Shown piece after piece: positions 17,147 to 26,052 of a stretch of 64,000 nucleotides of DNA; position 1 is the first letter of the stretch; each line of letters begins with the position of its first letter. A program made the translations under genes and the position numbers. The notes beneath the pieces were generated by a model that saw nothing but the letters and a program-made list of their open reading frames with translations, did no database searches and was not told where the DNA came from. Source of the DNA: Brevibacterium oceani (GTDB taxonomy: Bacteria > Actinomycetota > Actinomycetes > Actinomycetales > Brevibacteriaceae); assembly GCF_013623835.1 (NCBI RefSeq), contig NZ_JABKDE010000003.1, forward strand, positions 558,001 to 622,000. Direction: 5' to 3'.

Positions 17147-17241
17147 GGAGGCGTCCGAGTCCTGGTGGGCTCCCCGGTCTTCAAAACCGGTGAGACCGAG
17201 CATCTCGGTCTGGCGGGTTCGATTCCCGTCCGCCTCCGCCA
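17147..17241 (+). tRNA. selC: tRNA-Sec (anticodon TCA)
   Basis: A 95-nt tRNA, the same length as E. coli selC. The acceptor GGAGGCG (from 17147) pairs with CGCCTCC (17231-17237) before the discriminator G and encoded CCA. The anticodon stem CCGGT/ACCGG holds anticodon TCA at 17181-17183. A long variable arm (GACCGAGCATCTCGGTC) follows, then the T arm with GGTTCGATTCCC. In my fold the eighth acceptor pair is a T-C mismatch. It lies 83 bp upstream of selA and reads the UGA in fdhA. Confidence 0.95.
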
Positions 17242-17323
17242 CCACCATCGTCGACGTCGATGGACCGCTTTCGGGCAGATCGCCCCTGCGTCGGACTTCG
17301 ACGGCAATGAAGGAGCAGACGCC

Positions 17324-18778
17324 TTGACCGAGTCGGATCCGCGCCGCAGCATCCCGCGCACCGATTACCTCCTGACCCTGCCCGAGGTCGTCGCCGCAGC
17401 TCAGAGACTTGGTCAGGCGACGGTCAAGGCCGTCATTGCAGAAGCTCAGTCCGCCGCCCGGGACGGCCGGATCACCCCAGCCGAGGTGGCCCCCACCGTC
17501 ATCGATCGGCTCGGTTCCCGTTCGGCCTCCTCACTGACCCCGGTGCTCAACGCGACCGGCATCATCGTCCACACCAACCTCGGCCGGGCGCCCCTGTCCG
17601 AGGCCGCACAGCAAGCCGTCGCGGACGCGGCCGGCTATGTCGATGTGGAGATGGACCTCGCCACGGGCAAGCGCAGCAAGCGTGGGACAGGAGTGAAGCA
17701 GGCGCTGCTGCGCACCTGCCCCGCCGCCGAAGATGCAGTGATCGTCAACAACGGGGCGGCCGCTCTGCTGCTCGCGGTCACCGCCCTGCGCGCCGATCAC
17801 TCGAGCGCCCGCGGTCATCGGGCGGGCCCTTCCACCGCGCAGGGGCCTCAGGTCGATGTCCCGGTCGCGCGCTCGGTCGATGCGGAGGAGATCATCGTCA
17901 GTCGCGGCGAACTCATCGAGATCGGCGCAGGCTTCCGCCTCACCGACCTCATGACCACCACAGGGGCACGCCTGCACGAAGTGGGAACGACGAACCGCAC
18001 CCACCTCACCGACTACGCGAACGCCATTGGTCCCGAGTCCGCGAATCTTCTCAAGGTGCACACGAGCAACTTCCGGGTCGAAGGCTTCACATCGTCTGTC
18101 GAGGTGAGCGAACTGCGCGGCCTTGCCGATGAACACAACCTGCCGCTCATCGTCGACCTCGGCTCGGGACTGTTCACCCACGACGACGCACTGCCCGACG
18201 AACCCGATGTCGATGCGGCCCTGCGTGCCGGCGCCGATGTCGTCATCGTCTCCGGTGACAAGCTCCTCGGTGGACCTCAGGCCGGCCTCGTCCTCGGCCG
18301 CACCGAGGCTGTTCAGCGCATCGCGACCCATCCGCTCGCTCGAGCCATGCGCACGGACAAGCTCACCCTCGCCGCCCTCGAAGCGACGATCACGCACACC
18401 GGCAACCCCGTCCACGACGCCCTCCACATCGACCTCGATGAGCTGCGCCGACGTACCGAGACCCTCGCCGAGGTGGTCGGCGCCACGGTCGTTGCCCACG
18501 ACGGTCGGGTCGGCGGCGGGGGAGCCCCGGGAGTTCCCCTGCCCGGCTGGGCGATCGAACTGCCCGAGGACTGCGCGGCCGCGTTGCGCACCGATGATCC
18601 GGCGATCGTGACCCGGGTCCATCAGGGCCGATGCCTCGTCGATCTCCGCTGCGTGCCGGCCGGTGACGACGAACGCATTGCCGCGGCCATCACACGGGTG
18701 CTCACCGGAGGCGACGACGTTCATGTCGACACCGTCACGCACACGGTTGGTTCGAACCTTCTCGGCGACCATGACTGA
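17324..18778 (+). CDS. selA: L-seryl-tRNA(Sec) selenium transferase
   Basis: A 484-residue PLP enzyme that converts Ser-tRNA(Sec) to Sec-tRNA(Sec) using selenophosphate. The PLP lysine is K313 in SGDKLLGGPQAG; other marks are LNATGIIVHTNLGRAPLS, VNNGAAALLL and the EVGTTNRTHLTDY segment. The start TTG 17324 has AAGGAG 8 nt upstream and gives the usual N-terminus; the frame runs further upstream only through tRNA-Sec sequence. An insertion of about 30 residues near position 165 (HSSARGHRAGPSTAQG) is not usual for the family. selB overlaps its end by 8 nt. Confidence 0.95.
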   Translation: MTESDPRRSIPRTDYLLTLPEVVAAAQRLGQATVKAVIAEAQSAARDGRITPAEVAPTVIDRLGSRSASSLTPVLNATGIIVHTNLGRAPLSEAAQQAVADAAGYVDVEMDLATGKRSKRGTGVKQALLRTCPAAEDAVIVNNGAAALLLAVTALRADHSSARGHRAGPSTAQGPQVDVPVARSVDAEEIIVSRGELIEIGAGFRLTDLMTTTGARLHEVGTTNRTHLTDYANAIGPESANLLKVHTSNFRVEGFTSSVEVSELRGLADEHNLPLIVDLGSGLFTHDDALPDEPDVDAALRAGADVVIVSGDKLLGGPQAGLVLGRTEAVQRIATHPLARAMRTDKLTLAALEATITHTGNPVHDALHIDLDELRRRTETLAEVVGATVVAHDGRVGGGGAPGVPLPGWAIELPEDCAAALRTDDPAIVTRVHQGRCLVDLRCVPAGDDERIAAAITRVLTGGDDVHVDTVTHTVGSNLLGDHD

Positions 18779-20642
18779 TACACCCGCGTCCCCGGGAGCC
18801 ACGGGCCCCGGCACCTTCGTAATCGCCACCGCCGGACACGTCGACCACGGCAAGTCGACACTCGTGGGCGCCCTGACCGGAATGGAACCCGACCGCTGGG
18901 CCGAGGAGAAGAAGCGCGGGCTGACCATCGACCTCGGCTTCGCCTGGACCACCCTGCCCTCGGGCCGAGAGATCGCCTTCGTCGATGTGCCTGGGCATGA
19001 GAGGTTCCTGGCGAACATGCTCGCCGGTCTCGGCCCCGCCCCCATCGCCTGCTTCGTCATCGCCGCCGACAAGGGCTGGCAGGCCCAATCGAGTGACCAC
19101 CGCGATGCGATCGCCGCACTCGGCATCACCCGCGGCCTCGTCGTCATCACCCGCGCTGACATCGACCCCGCCGCGGTCGAGACCACGAAAGACCAGGTCA
19201 GAACCCAACTTCGCGGAACGCCGCTCCAGGATTCCCCCATCGTCACGGTCTCCGCGACGACCGGGGAGGGCCTGTCCGAACTCATCGACGTCCTCGATGA
19301 GGTCACGGCCGCGGCCGAGCCTCCGGACACCTCGTCGCGGGTGCGACTGTGGATCGACCGCGCGTTCACGATCAGAGGTGCGGGCACCGTCGTCACCGGG
19401 ACGCTCACCGCCGGCATCCTGCACACCGGCGACACGCTCCGCCTCCACGGCGAGACGAGCGACCGCAACGTGACCGTGCGCGGACTGCAGTCGCGCAATT
19501 CCCCCGCTGCCGAGGTGGCCCCGCAGGCCCGCGTGGCCGTGAACCTGCGCGACACCCCCGCCGAGGACCTGCACCGCGGCGACGCCCTGCTCACCTCCAA
19601 TGCCTGGCCGATCGTCGAGGCTCTCGATGTCCGCCGCACGATGGGTGAGCCACTCGACGCCGGGGTGCGCGAACTCATGGCCCACATCGGCACGGCCGCC
19701 GTGCCCGTGCACCTGCGCGCCTTCGACGCCGACCACGCCCGGATCACCCTTGACAGGCCCCTGCCCCTGCAGGTCGGCGACCGGATCGTGCTGCGCGCGC
19801 CCGGCAGCCGCAACGTCTTCGCCGGACTATTCGTCCTCGACGTCGACCCGCCCGAGCTGAGCCGTCGCGGTGCCGGGGCTCGTCGCGGTCGGGAGCTCGC
19901 CGGGCGTCCGGTCGAGGGTGACATCCTCGCCGAGGTGGCTCGCCGCGGCGCCGTCGAACGTGCGGTTCTCGTCCGGTTCGGATTGGCGGTGCCGGGGGAG
20001 GCTGCGTTGCCGCCCGAGGTCGATGTTGTGGGCGGGTGGCTTGTGCATGAACCTGCGCTCGCGGCGTGGGTGGAGGCGGCGAAGTCCCTGGTCACCCGCG
20101 AGCTCGAGGCTCGTCCGATGTCCCCGGGTGTTCCTGTCAAGGCCATTGCCGAGGCCCTTCGACGCGCGGACCTGCCTCTGCCGGAATCGTCCTCCTCCGC
20201 CGCGACTCGCACAATGCTCGACGACATCATCGCCCGCGCCGGGCTCGAGTTCGGCGACGGCATGGTCCGCTCACCCGGCCACCGGGCCGACCTGGGCGCA
20301 GCCGAGTCCGGTATTGCGGAAATCGAAAGCAGCCTGGCTGCCGATCCCTTCTCCGCGCCGGAGGCCGATGACCTGCGCGAACTCGGCCTAGGAGCGCGGG
20401 AGCTCGCAGTCGCCGAGAAGGCTGGGAGGGTGCTGCGCCTCGGCGGGGGTGTCATCGTCTCGCCACGGACCCCCGCGCAGGCGATGCGGGTCCTCGCCGG
20501 ACTCGAGCAGCCATTCACCACCAGTCAGGCCCGGCAGGCCCTGAACACGACGAGGCGGACCGTCATCCCGCTGCTCGAACACCTCGACTCACGCGGGTGG
20601 ACCCGGCGACTCGACACCACGCATCGCGAGGTCGTGCGGTAG
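18771..20642 (+). CDS. selB: Selenocysteine-specific elongation factor
   Basis: A 623-residue GTPase that brings Sec-tRNA(Sec) to UGA codons carrying a SECIS hairpin. G1 is AGHVDHGKST (residues 21-30), G3 is DVPGHE, and the G4 motif reads TRAD. EF-Tu-like beta-barrel domains follow, then a C-terminal third built of winged-helix units (for example DLRELGLGARELAVAEKAGRVLRL and TTSQARQALNTTRRTVIPLLEHLD) that bind the SECIS RNA. The ATG at 18771 lies within the selA end (8-nt overlap), so both are co-translated. Confidence 0.95.
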   Translation: MTDTPASPGATGPGTFVIATAGHVDHGKSTLVGALTGMEPDRWAEEKKRGLTIDLGFAWTTLPSGREIAFVDVPGHERFLANMLAGLGPAPIACFVIAADKGWQAQSSDHRDAIAALGITRGLVVITRADIDPAAVETTKDQVRTQLRGTPLQDSPIVTVSATTGEGLSELIDVLDEVTAAAEPPDTSSRVRLWIDRAFTIRGAGTVVTGTLTAGILHTGDTLRLHGETSDRNVTVRGLQSRNSPAAEVAPQARVAVNLRDTPAEDLHRGDALLTSNAWPIVEALDVRRTMGEPLDAGVRELMAHIGTAAVPVHLRAFDADHARITLDRPLPLQVGDRIVLRAPGSRNVFAGLFVLDVDPPELSRRGAGARRGRELAGRPVEGDILAEVARRGAVERAVLVRFGLAVPGEAALPPEVDVVGGWLVHEPALAAWVEAAKSLVTRELEARPMSPGVPVKAIAEALRRADLPLPESSSSAATRTMLDDIIARAGLEFGDGMVRSPGHRADLGAAESGIAEIESSLAADPFSAPEADDLRELGLGARELAVAEKAGRVLRLGGGVIVSPRTPAQAMRVLAGLEQPFTTSQARQALNTTRRTVIPLLEHLDSRGWTRRLDTTHREVVR

Positions 20643-20977
20643 AGGCCTGGGCCGCCTCGGGCCGCCTCGGAGCGGGTGTCACCGAAGTCTCCGTGCGCAC
20701 TCGGCCAGCAGCGAATAGTGTTTTACAATCGGTTCTGGAATGACTGTTCGTGCCCGTTCGGGCACTCCAGCCGATGGTATGGGTGATAACCGACTGCGAT
20801 GATTCCTCGACCTGACAGGTGAGGACCGGCGAAGGTGCCGCGCATCGATCACGTGACGCTCGTCCGGAATCGCCTCACTCACTCAACAGACTGCAACCGC
20901 GAACACCCATATTCACAACACGCGATCGCCGCCCCACTGCGGCAGGCGACGATCGCGTCGACCTGCAAGGAGCCCAT
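20643..20977. promoter_or_regulatory. Leader region before the aldehyde dehydrogenase gene
   Basis: 335 bp with no gene. It contains a perfect palindrome GTGCCCG-TT-CGGGCAC (20750-20765), which may be an operator or terminator stem after selB. It also holds a long hairpin close to the next gene's ribosome site, with arms 20920-20931 and 20947-20958 (11 of 12 pairs, loop 15 nt). The second hairpin ends 8 nt before AAGGAG and could influence translation. Confidence 0.5.
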
Positions 20978-22354
20978 ATGTCGAACTACCGAGTCCAGAA
21001 CCCCGCCACCGGAGAGATCGTCGAGACCTTCACCGAGGCCACCGACGCTGAGATCGAAAACACCGTCACTGCCGCCCACGACGCCTATCTGACATGGAAG
21101 GACACAGACATCCAGGAGCGGGCCGGGATCGTCCGCCGGGCCGCTGAGATCTTCCACGAGCGCAAGGACGAACTCGCCAAGACGATCTCCCTCGAGATGG
21201 GCAAGTCCTATGAGGAGTCCGTCGACGAGGTCGAGTTCGCCGCCGACATCATCGAGTACTACGGCGTTCACGGCCCCACCCTGGCCACCGACTATCAGAT
21301 CCCGAGCACCATCCCCGGCACCGCCCGCATCGAGGCCCTGCCCATCGGCGCCCTGCTCGGCGTCATGCCCTGGAACTTCCCGTACTACCAGGTCGCCAGG
21401 TTCGCCGCCCCGAACCTCGTGCTCGGCAACACCATCATGCTCAAACACGCCGACATCTGCGGACGCTCGGCGCTGCTCATCGAGGAGATCTTCCTCGCCG
21501 CCGGAGTGCCCGTCGGCGGATACTCCCACCTCTTCGCCAACCACGATCAGATCGCCTCGATCATCGCCGACCCCCGCGTCCACGGTGTCTCCCTGACAGG
21601 GTCCGAGCGGGCCGGAGCGATCATCGGCGCGCAGGCCGGGCAGAACCTCAAGAAGGCTGTGCTCGAACTCGGCGGAATCGACCCGATGGTCGTCCTCGAC
21701 GCCGACGATGTCGCCGCGGTCGCCCGCGAGGCCTGGGAATTCCGCGTCTACAACGCCGGCCAGGTCTGCAACTCGAACAAGCGGCTCATCGTCATGGATG
21801 ACATCTACGACGACTTCGTCGCGGAACTCGTGCGACTGGGAACCGGGCTGAAGCCCGGCGATCAGGCGAAGCTCGGCGAGGGCGAGTACGTGCCGCTGTC
21901 CTCGCGGGCAGCGGCTGAGACCGTCGATGCCCAGGTGAAGAAGGCCGTGTCCGAGGGCGCTCGGGTGCTCATCGGCGGGGAACTCTCCGAAGGCCCGGCT
22001 GCCTACTACTCGCCGACCGTGCTCGTCGACGTGCCCCGTGACTCGGAGTCCTACGGCGAGGAGATCTTCGGGCCCGTCGCCACCGTGTACAAGGTCAGCA
22101 GCGACGAGGAGGCCCTTGAGCTGGCCAATGACTGCGCCCTCGGACTCGGCGGCTCGGTGTTCTCGACCGACGAAGCCCGCGCGGACAGAGTCGCCGCCCG
22201 CCTGGAGGTCGGCATGACCCACGTCAACACTATCGCCGCCGAGGCCGCCGAGATTCCCTTCGGTGGCGTCAAGCGCTCCGGCTTCGGCCGCGAGATGGGC
22301 CCGATCGGCATGGGCGAGTTCGTCAATAAGCGCCTCCACTTCGTCGCGAAGTAG
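20978..22354 (+). CDS. NAD(P)-dependent aldehyde dehydrogenase, succinate-semialdehyde type
   Basis: A 458-residue aldehyde dehydrogenase. The catalytic cysteine is C264 (NAGQVCNSNKR) and the general-base glutamate is E230 (LELGGIDPM). The oxyanion Asn segment MPWNFPYYQVARFAAPNL is present. Length and N-terminus (YRVQNPATGEIVETF) match the short GabD2/YneI-like succinate-semialdehyde dehydrogenases. It oxidises an aldehyde to an acid with NAD(P)+; the exact aldehyde is an inference. AAGGAG lies 5-10 nt before the ATG. It appears to be monocistronic. Confidence 0.9.
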   Translation: MSNYRVQNPATGEIVETFTEATDAEIENTVTAAHDAYLTWKDTDIQERAGIVRRAAEIFHERKDELAKTISLEMGKSYEESVDEVEFAADIIEYYGVHGPTLATDYQIPSTIPGTARIEALPIGALLGVMPWNFPYYQVARFAAPNLVLGNTIMLKHADICGRSALLIEEIFLAAGVPVGGYSHLFANHDQIASIIADPRVHGVSLTGSERAGAIIGAQAGQNLKKAVLELGGIDPMVVLDADDVAAVAREAWEFRVYNAGQVCNSNKRLIVMDDIYDDFVAELVRLGTGLKPGDQAKLGEGEYVPLSSRAAAETVDAQVKKAVSEGARVLIGGELSEGPAAYYSPTVLVDVPRDSESYGEEIFGPVATVYKVSSDEEALELANDCALGLGGSVFSTDEARADRVAARLEVGMTHVNTIAAEAAEIPFGGVKRSGFGREMGPIGMGEFVNKRLHFVAK

Positions 22355-22365
22355 GGGGAGCTGGG

Positions 22366-22432
22366 CAACCGCGTGCCAGAAATTCCCTCGCAGGGACATG
22401 TTCGCTGCCTGGGGACTTCTGGCGCGCGGTTG
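22366..22432. terminator. Long stem-loop downstream of the aldehyde dehydrogenase gene
   Basis: CAACCGCGTGCCAGAA (22366-22381) pairs with TTCTGGCGCGCGGTTG (22417-22432) over 16 bp with one G-T pair, around a 35-nt loop. It lies 11 bp past the stop codon, between convergent genes. There is no U-tract. Confidence 0.5.
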
Positions 22433-22512
22433 TGCCACGCCGCAGTGGTGCAGCGCCGCGGTTGTGCCGCGCGATCGCCGACGCCATTGCGGGACACCGG
22501 GCGGTTCGCCGG

Positions 22513-23340
22513 CTATGCCTCTTCGATGATGTCCGCCATCGCCGAGGCGGTCCGCCGGCGCCATTCCGACCGCGGGGGAATGTCTGCCACCGGGGGAGCG
22601 CTCGGCAGCCGAGTGTGTCGCACCTTCGCCAGGGCCACCTCGGTGATGGGGGCGTGGTTCGGGAACGTCATGAGGGCGTAGAGCCCGGCCGCCTCCTTGC
22701 TGATGATCTCGCCGGTGGCAAGGGTGTGGTGCATGCGAGCCGGGCCGAGCAGACACCACTCGACGCTGCCGGCGGACAGCGTTCGTGAGCCGGTGTGCAG
22801 CTGCTCGGCCAGGGGCGCCCAGTAGTCCTGCAGGTTTTCCCTGACCCACGGACGCAGCTGCGCCGGTTCCGGATCGAGTTCCCAGCCGCCGAGTTCCCTG
22901 CCGCGGATCGTGATGCCGCCGTCGACGAGTTCCTTCCACACCACGGGATTGACGTCGAACGCACCGGAGGAGTCGAAGACCTCTCCCGTGTGCGAGGCGA
23001 TCGGGCGGATCCGAGTCACGGGCATCGACACCTCGGACTCCCAGATGAACGCGGTGTTGCAGCAGGCGCTGGCGCCCAGCCCGCGTGCGGCCCGAAGGGC
23101 CAGGCGGGGCAGCTGGAAGAGGTGGAGCAGACGCAAGCGCCTTACCAGATTGGGACAGCTTCGCCACTCCTCGCCGATCACGGCCACGATGTCGATATCG
23201 CTGCGGCCCGGACGATAGGCGCCCAAGGCGATGGACCCGCCGACGGCGGCGGCGATGATCGCCCCGGGCAGCAGCCGATCGGCGGCCCTGAGGTAGGACT
23301 GCACGGCGGAGGCGGCATCGGCGGGCAGCTGTGAGGGCAT
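22513..23340 (-). CDS. AadA-like aminoglycoside nucleotidyltransferase domain protein
   Basis: A 275-residue protein. The polymerase-beta-type nucleotidyltransferase motif is GGSIALGAYRPGRSDIDI (about residues 34-51), with the two metal-binding aspartates at 48 and 50. The C-terminal half, helical and with WVRENLQDYWAPL and KEAAGLYALMTFP, resembles the DUF4111 domain of ANT(3'')/ANT(9) adenylyltransferases. Such enzymes adenylate spectinomycin or streptomycin, but many chromosomal relatives have no proven resistance role. It is convergent with the aldehyde dehydrogenase gene and stands alone. Confidence 0.8.
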   Translation of the reverse strand: MPSQLPADAASAVQSYLRAADRLLPGAIIAAAVGGSIALGAYRPGRSDIDIVAVIGEEWRSCPNLVRRLRLLHLFQLPRLALRAARGLGASACCNTAFIWESEVSMPVTRIRPIASHTGEVFDSSGAFDVNPVVWKELVDGGITIRGRELGGWELDPEPAQLRPWVRENLQDYWAPLAEQLHTGSRTLSAGSVEWCLLGPARMHHTLATGEIISKEAAGLYALMTFPNHAPITEVALAKVRHTRLPSAPPVADIPPRSEWRRRTASAMADIIEEA

Positions 23341-23415
23341 AGGTACAGGGTACCCAGGGCGGCGCTCGTGCCGCACCGGCGCAGGCACCCCGCCCCGCCG
23401 GGCCAGGAGCACCGG

Positions 23416-23725
23416 ATGGATTGCTCTGGTTTCGTGTCCATGGCCTGGGGTCTCGAGGCCAATGAGAACACCGTGACCCTGCCGGACTTCGCCGATAAGA
23501 TCGACAAGGAAGACCTCAGGCCGGGCGATGTCTTCATGAAGAGCGGACCGGGCACCGAGGGAGCCAACGGCCACGTCGCCATCTTCAACGGTCGGGCCAA
23601 CGACGAGCATATCGCCTACCACGGCATCGAAGAAGCCGGCTCGACCAGAACCGTCGCCCGGGAGATCTCCTATCCCTACGATCAGGACGATGCGTTCGTT
23701 CCGTATTGGCTGAAGGGTCTGTGGC
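23416..23725 (+). pseudogene. NlpC/P60 peptidase fragment
   Basis: The reading frame shows MDCSGFVSMAWGL, then a GDVFMKSGPGT segment, GHVAIFNG and EISYPYDQDDAFVPYW. These are the catalytic Cys, His and core of an NlpC/P60-type cysteine peptidase of secreted actinobacterial proteins. The fragment begins right at the catalytic cysteine: the signal peptide and first half of the domain are missing. After about position 23725 the frame runs on through sequence with no family resemblance to a stop at 24036. A GGAG 6 nt before ATG 23416 might allow expression of the stump. Best read as a truncated remnant. Confidence 0.55.
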
Positions 23726-24048
23726 CGACCTGGGTTTTGGCTGACCGGGCACCGACAGACTGTGCTCTGAGCCGGGAACTCCACCGGGGAAGTGGATCCC
23801 CGGCTCATCCGGCAACCTCGGCAAGCACGTTCATCGAACTCTGTGCTCATGCTCATCCTCCCTTGACGTTTCGTTGCGGCGAGACGGATTCACCTATGAG
23901 GCTCTGTTCATTGAACCTGCCCGGTGCCTCCGACAGGGTTGTGTGGGGCGATTTCCTGCAGCCCTCCTGTGCCGAACACGGGAAAGACGCCGGTTCGGCC
24001 GATGCCGTCCAGGCCGCGAGCCCTGAGCAACGATGAAAGTGAGACCAG

Positions 24049-24657
24049 ATGAAACGTGTACGCACACTTGCGGTGACAGTGCTCTCTGCTGCCGTCATCG
24101 CGGGAGGCGTCTCCCTGTCGACGGCGACTTCGGCTGCGGCCGATGACATCTCCGGATCCGTCGCCCAAACGACCGAGGAGGACTCGTACACCAGCAAGGC
24201 CGAGGACGGCGGTGAAACCGCGGACATCCAGAACGCGGACGATCTGACTTCCGAACAGACAGACAACGCCCGCACCATCATCGGTGTGGGCAAAGGTGCG
24301 GATCTGAGCAAACAGGCGCAGAAGATCGCCGTGATGACGGCGCTGCAGGAGTCGAGCCTGCGCAACCTCGACGGCGGTGACAAGGATTCGTCCGGGCTGT
24401 TCCAGCAGCGGCCCTCGATGGGCTGGGGCACCGTCGAACAGGTCACCGACCCGGTCTACGCCTCACAGTCCTTCTACGGGGTCAACCCCGACAGCCCGAA
24501 TCCGGGGCTGACCCAGATCGACGGCTGGAAGGACATGGAACCGGGTGACGCCGCACAGGCCGTGCAGGGTTCGGCCTTCCCCGACGAGTATGCGAAGTGG
24601 GAGCCGGTGGCCGCCGATCTCGTCAACGACAATCAGGACGTCGACGACATCGACTGA
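24049..24657 (+). CDS. Secreted lysozyme-like (transglycosylase fold) protein
   Basis: A 202-residue precursor with a Sec signal peptide (about residues 1-31, cleavage near TSAAADD). The mature part has an acidic linker, then KIAVMTALQESSLRNLDGGDKDSSGLFQQRPSMGWGT and TDPVYASQSFYG. That is the pattern of actinobacterial soluble-transglycosylase/lysozyme-like domains, with the likely catalytic glutamate in LQESSL. It should act on peptidoglycan outside the cell. The C-terminus is acidic. The neighbouring NlpC/P60 fragment is also a wall-hydrolase type, suggesting a former pair. Confidence 0.75.
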   Translation: MKRVRTLAVTVLSAAVIAGGVSLSTATSAAADDISGSVAQTTEEDSYTSKAEDGGETADIQNADDLTSEQTDNARTIIGVGKGADLSKQAQKIAVMTALQESSLRNLDGGDKDSSGLFQQRPSMGWGTVEQVTDPVYASQSFYGVNPDSPNPGLTQIDGWKDMEPGDAAQAVQGSAFPDEYAKWEPVAADLVNDNQDVDDID

Positions 24658-24666
24658 CGGACCCGC

Positions 24667-25935
24667 TCAGGCGGTCAGCGCTCCCGCGGCGAGCCGTCTG
24701 ATCACCGCGGTGAGGTGATGGAGACCGGACACGAGATCCTCATCCTTCGTGAACTCGGCGAGGCTGTGTGAGACCCCGTCGACACTGGGGATGAAGAGCA
24801 TGACGGTGGGCACCTGATCCTTCATGTTCGTCGAGTCGTGGCCGGCGACCGTCATCACCCGCGCCGAGGTGAGTCCCAAGTCGTCCGCGGCCGACCGTGC
24901 CAGCTCGACTCCGTCTTCGGAGTACGGGTTCTGATCCCAGCTGTGCTCGGCGACGATCTCGATCGACACCCGATCGTCCTCGCTCACCTGGGCGATCGTG
25001 GCCATGAGCGAATCATGGGCGGCGGCGATCACCTCGGCGCTGGCCGACCGCAGATCGAGGAGCAGGCTGACCTCGCTGGCGACGACGACCGGTGAGTTCG
25101 GGTAGACGGTGAGCTGACCGCACGCGGTGTGCAGCGCGCCGGGCTCGAAGTCATCGACGAGCTCACGCGCGGCGACGACGAGACGCGCCGCTCCGAGGAG
25201 GGCGTCCTGCCGGTCGGTCATGAGCGTCGACCCGCTGTGGGCCTGCGCGCCGGTGACCCTGAACTCGTACTTATGGGCCGCCCATGTGGCGTTGACCAGG
25301 CCGATCGTCACCCCGTCCTCTTCCATGCTGCGGCCCTGCTGGACGTGGATCTCCGCATAGGAGGCGATGTCCGGTGCGGTGAAGTCGCCGCGCTCACCCA
25401 ACTCGTCGAGCGCCTCGGCGACGGTGGTCCCATCCGCATCGCGGGTGGCCAGAGCGGCCTCGAGCTCGGCCTTGCCGGTGAACACGTTGCTGCCCATCAT
25501 CGAGGGCTTGAACCGTGACCCCTCCTCGTTGAACCAGTTGACCACGGCGAGGTTGAACCGCGCCTTCGTCGGGTCCGCGCGCAGCTCGTCGGCGACGGCG
25601 AAGCACGCGTGTGCCGAGGCCATGACCCCGTAGGCGCCGTCGAAGCGGCCGGCCGTCGGCTGCGAATCCATGTGCGATCCGGTGAGCACATAGGGGGCGC
25701 CGGGAACGAGCTCGAGGAGCCCGAACTGGTTGCCGATGGCATCCCGGTGGACGCTGAACCCGTGCTCTTCGAGCAGGTCGGCGAACCATTTCCGCTGCTG
25801 ACCGTCGGCCGCGCTCGCCGCCTGCCGATCGACGCCGTTCGTGCCCTCGACGGCACCGAAACGCGAGTGGACGGCCCAGTCGGCGAGGAAATCTGCTTCA
25901 CGGTCGGCGCTGATGAGAGAGGCTGCAGTGGTCAT
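24667..25935 (-). CDS. M20-family amidase (N-carbamoyl-amino-acid/allantoate amidohydrolase type)
   Basis: A 422-residue zinc-dependent hydrolase of the hydantoinase/carbamoylase family. Metal-binding segments are GSHMDSQPTAGRFDGAYGV and NWFNEEGSRF; later comes HSGSTLMTDRQDAL and VAGHDSTNM near the C-terminus. Relatives split N-carbamoyl amino acids, allantoate or ureidoglycolate, releasing ammonia and CO2. It is the last gene of a leftward group with the ThDP enzyme and MHS carrier; AAAGGA precedes its ATG. The carbamoylated substrate cannot be fixed from sequence alone. Confidence 0.88.
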   Translation of the reverse strand: MTTAASLISADREADFLADWAVHSRFGAVEGTNGVDRQAASAADGQQRKWFADLLEEHGFSVHRDAIGNQFGLLELVPGAPYVLTGSHMDSQPTAGRFDGAYGVMASAHACFAVADELRADPTKARFNLAVVNWFNEEGSRFKPSMMGSNVFTGKAELEAALATRDADGTTVAEALDELGERGDFTAPDIASYAEIHVQQGRSMEEDGVTIGLVNATWAAHKYEFRVTGAQAHSGSTLMTDRQDALLGAARLVVAARELVDDFEPGALHTACGQLTVYPNSPVVVASEVSLLLDLRSASAEVIAAAHDSLMATIAQVSEDDRVSIEIVAEHSWDQNPYSEDGVELARSAADDLGLTSARVMTVAGHDSTNMKDQVPTVMLFIPSVDGVSHSLAEFTKDEDLVSGLHHLTAVIRRLAAGALTA

Positions 25936-26052
25936 GGTGGGTCCTTTCGAGGTGCTGGCGCGGAGGGGTGGTCCGCGGAGGTGGAGGGGTGCGGCGCCGG
26001 CAGGGCCGGTGTCGAGTGGGGCCGTCGCCCAGACGGGCGAGCGGGGTGGGTG

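Noticed and set aside
17210-17330. Attachment-site duplication of the tRNA-Sec 3' end
   Set aside because: I found no second copy of the tRNA 3' sequence in the accessory stretch, and the foreign genes lie on the 5' side.
17531-20521. A 996-codon open frame antisense to selA and selB
   Set aside because: It is a Ser/Arg/Pro-rich shadow frame opposite two clear genes.
20879-23167. A 762-codon leftward open frame over the aldehyde dehydrogenase gene
   Set aside because: It is the antisense shadow of a well-supported enzyme, extended through a second gene in the wrong frame.
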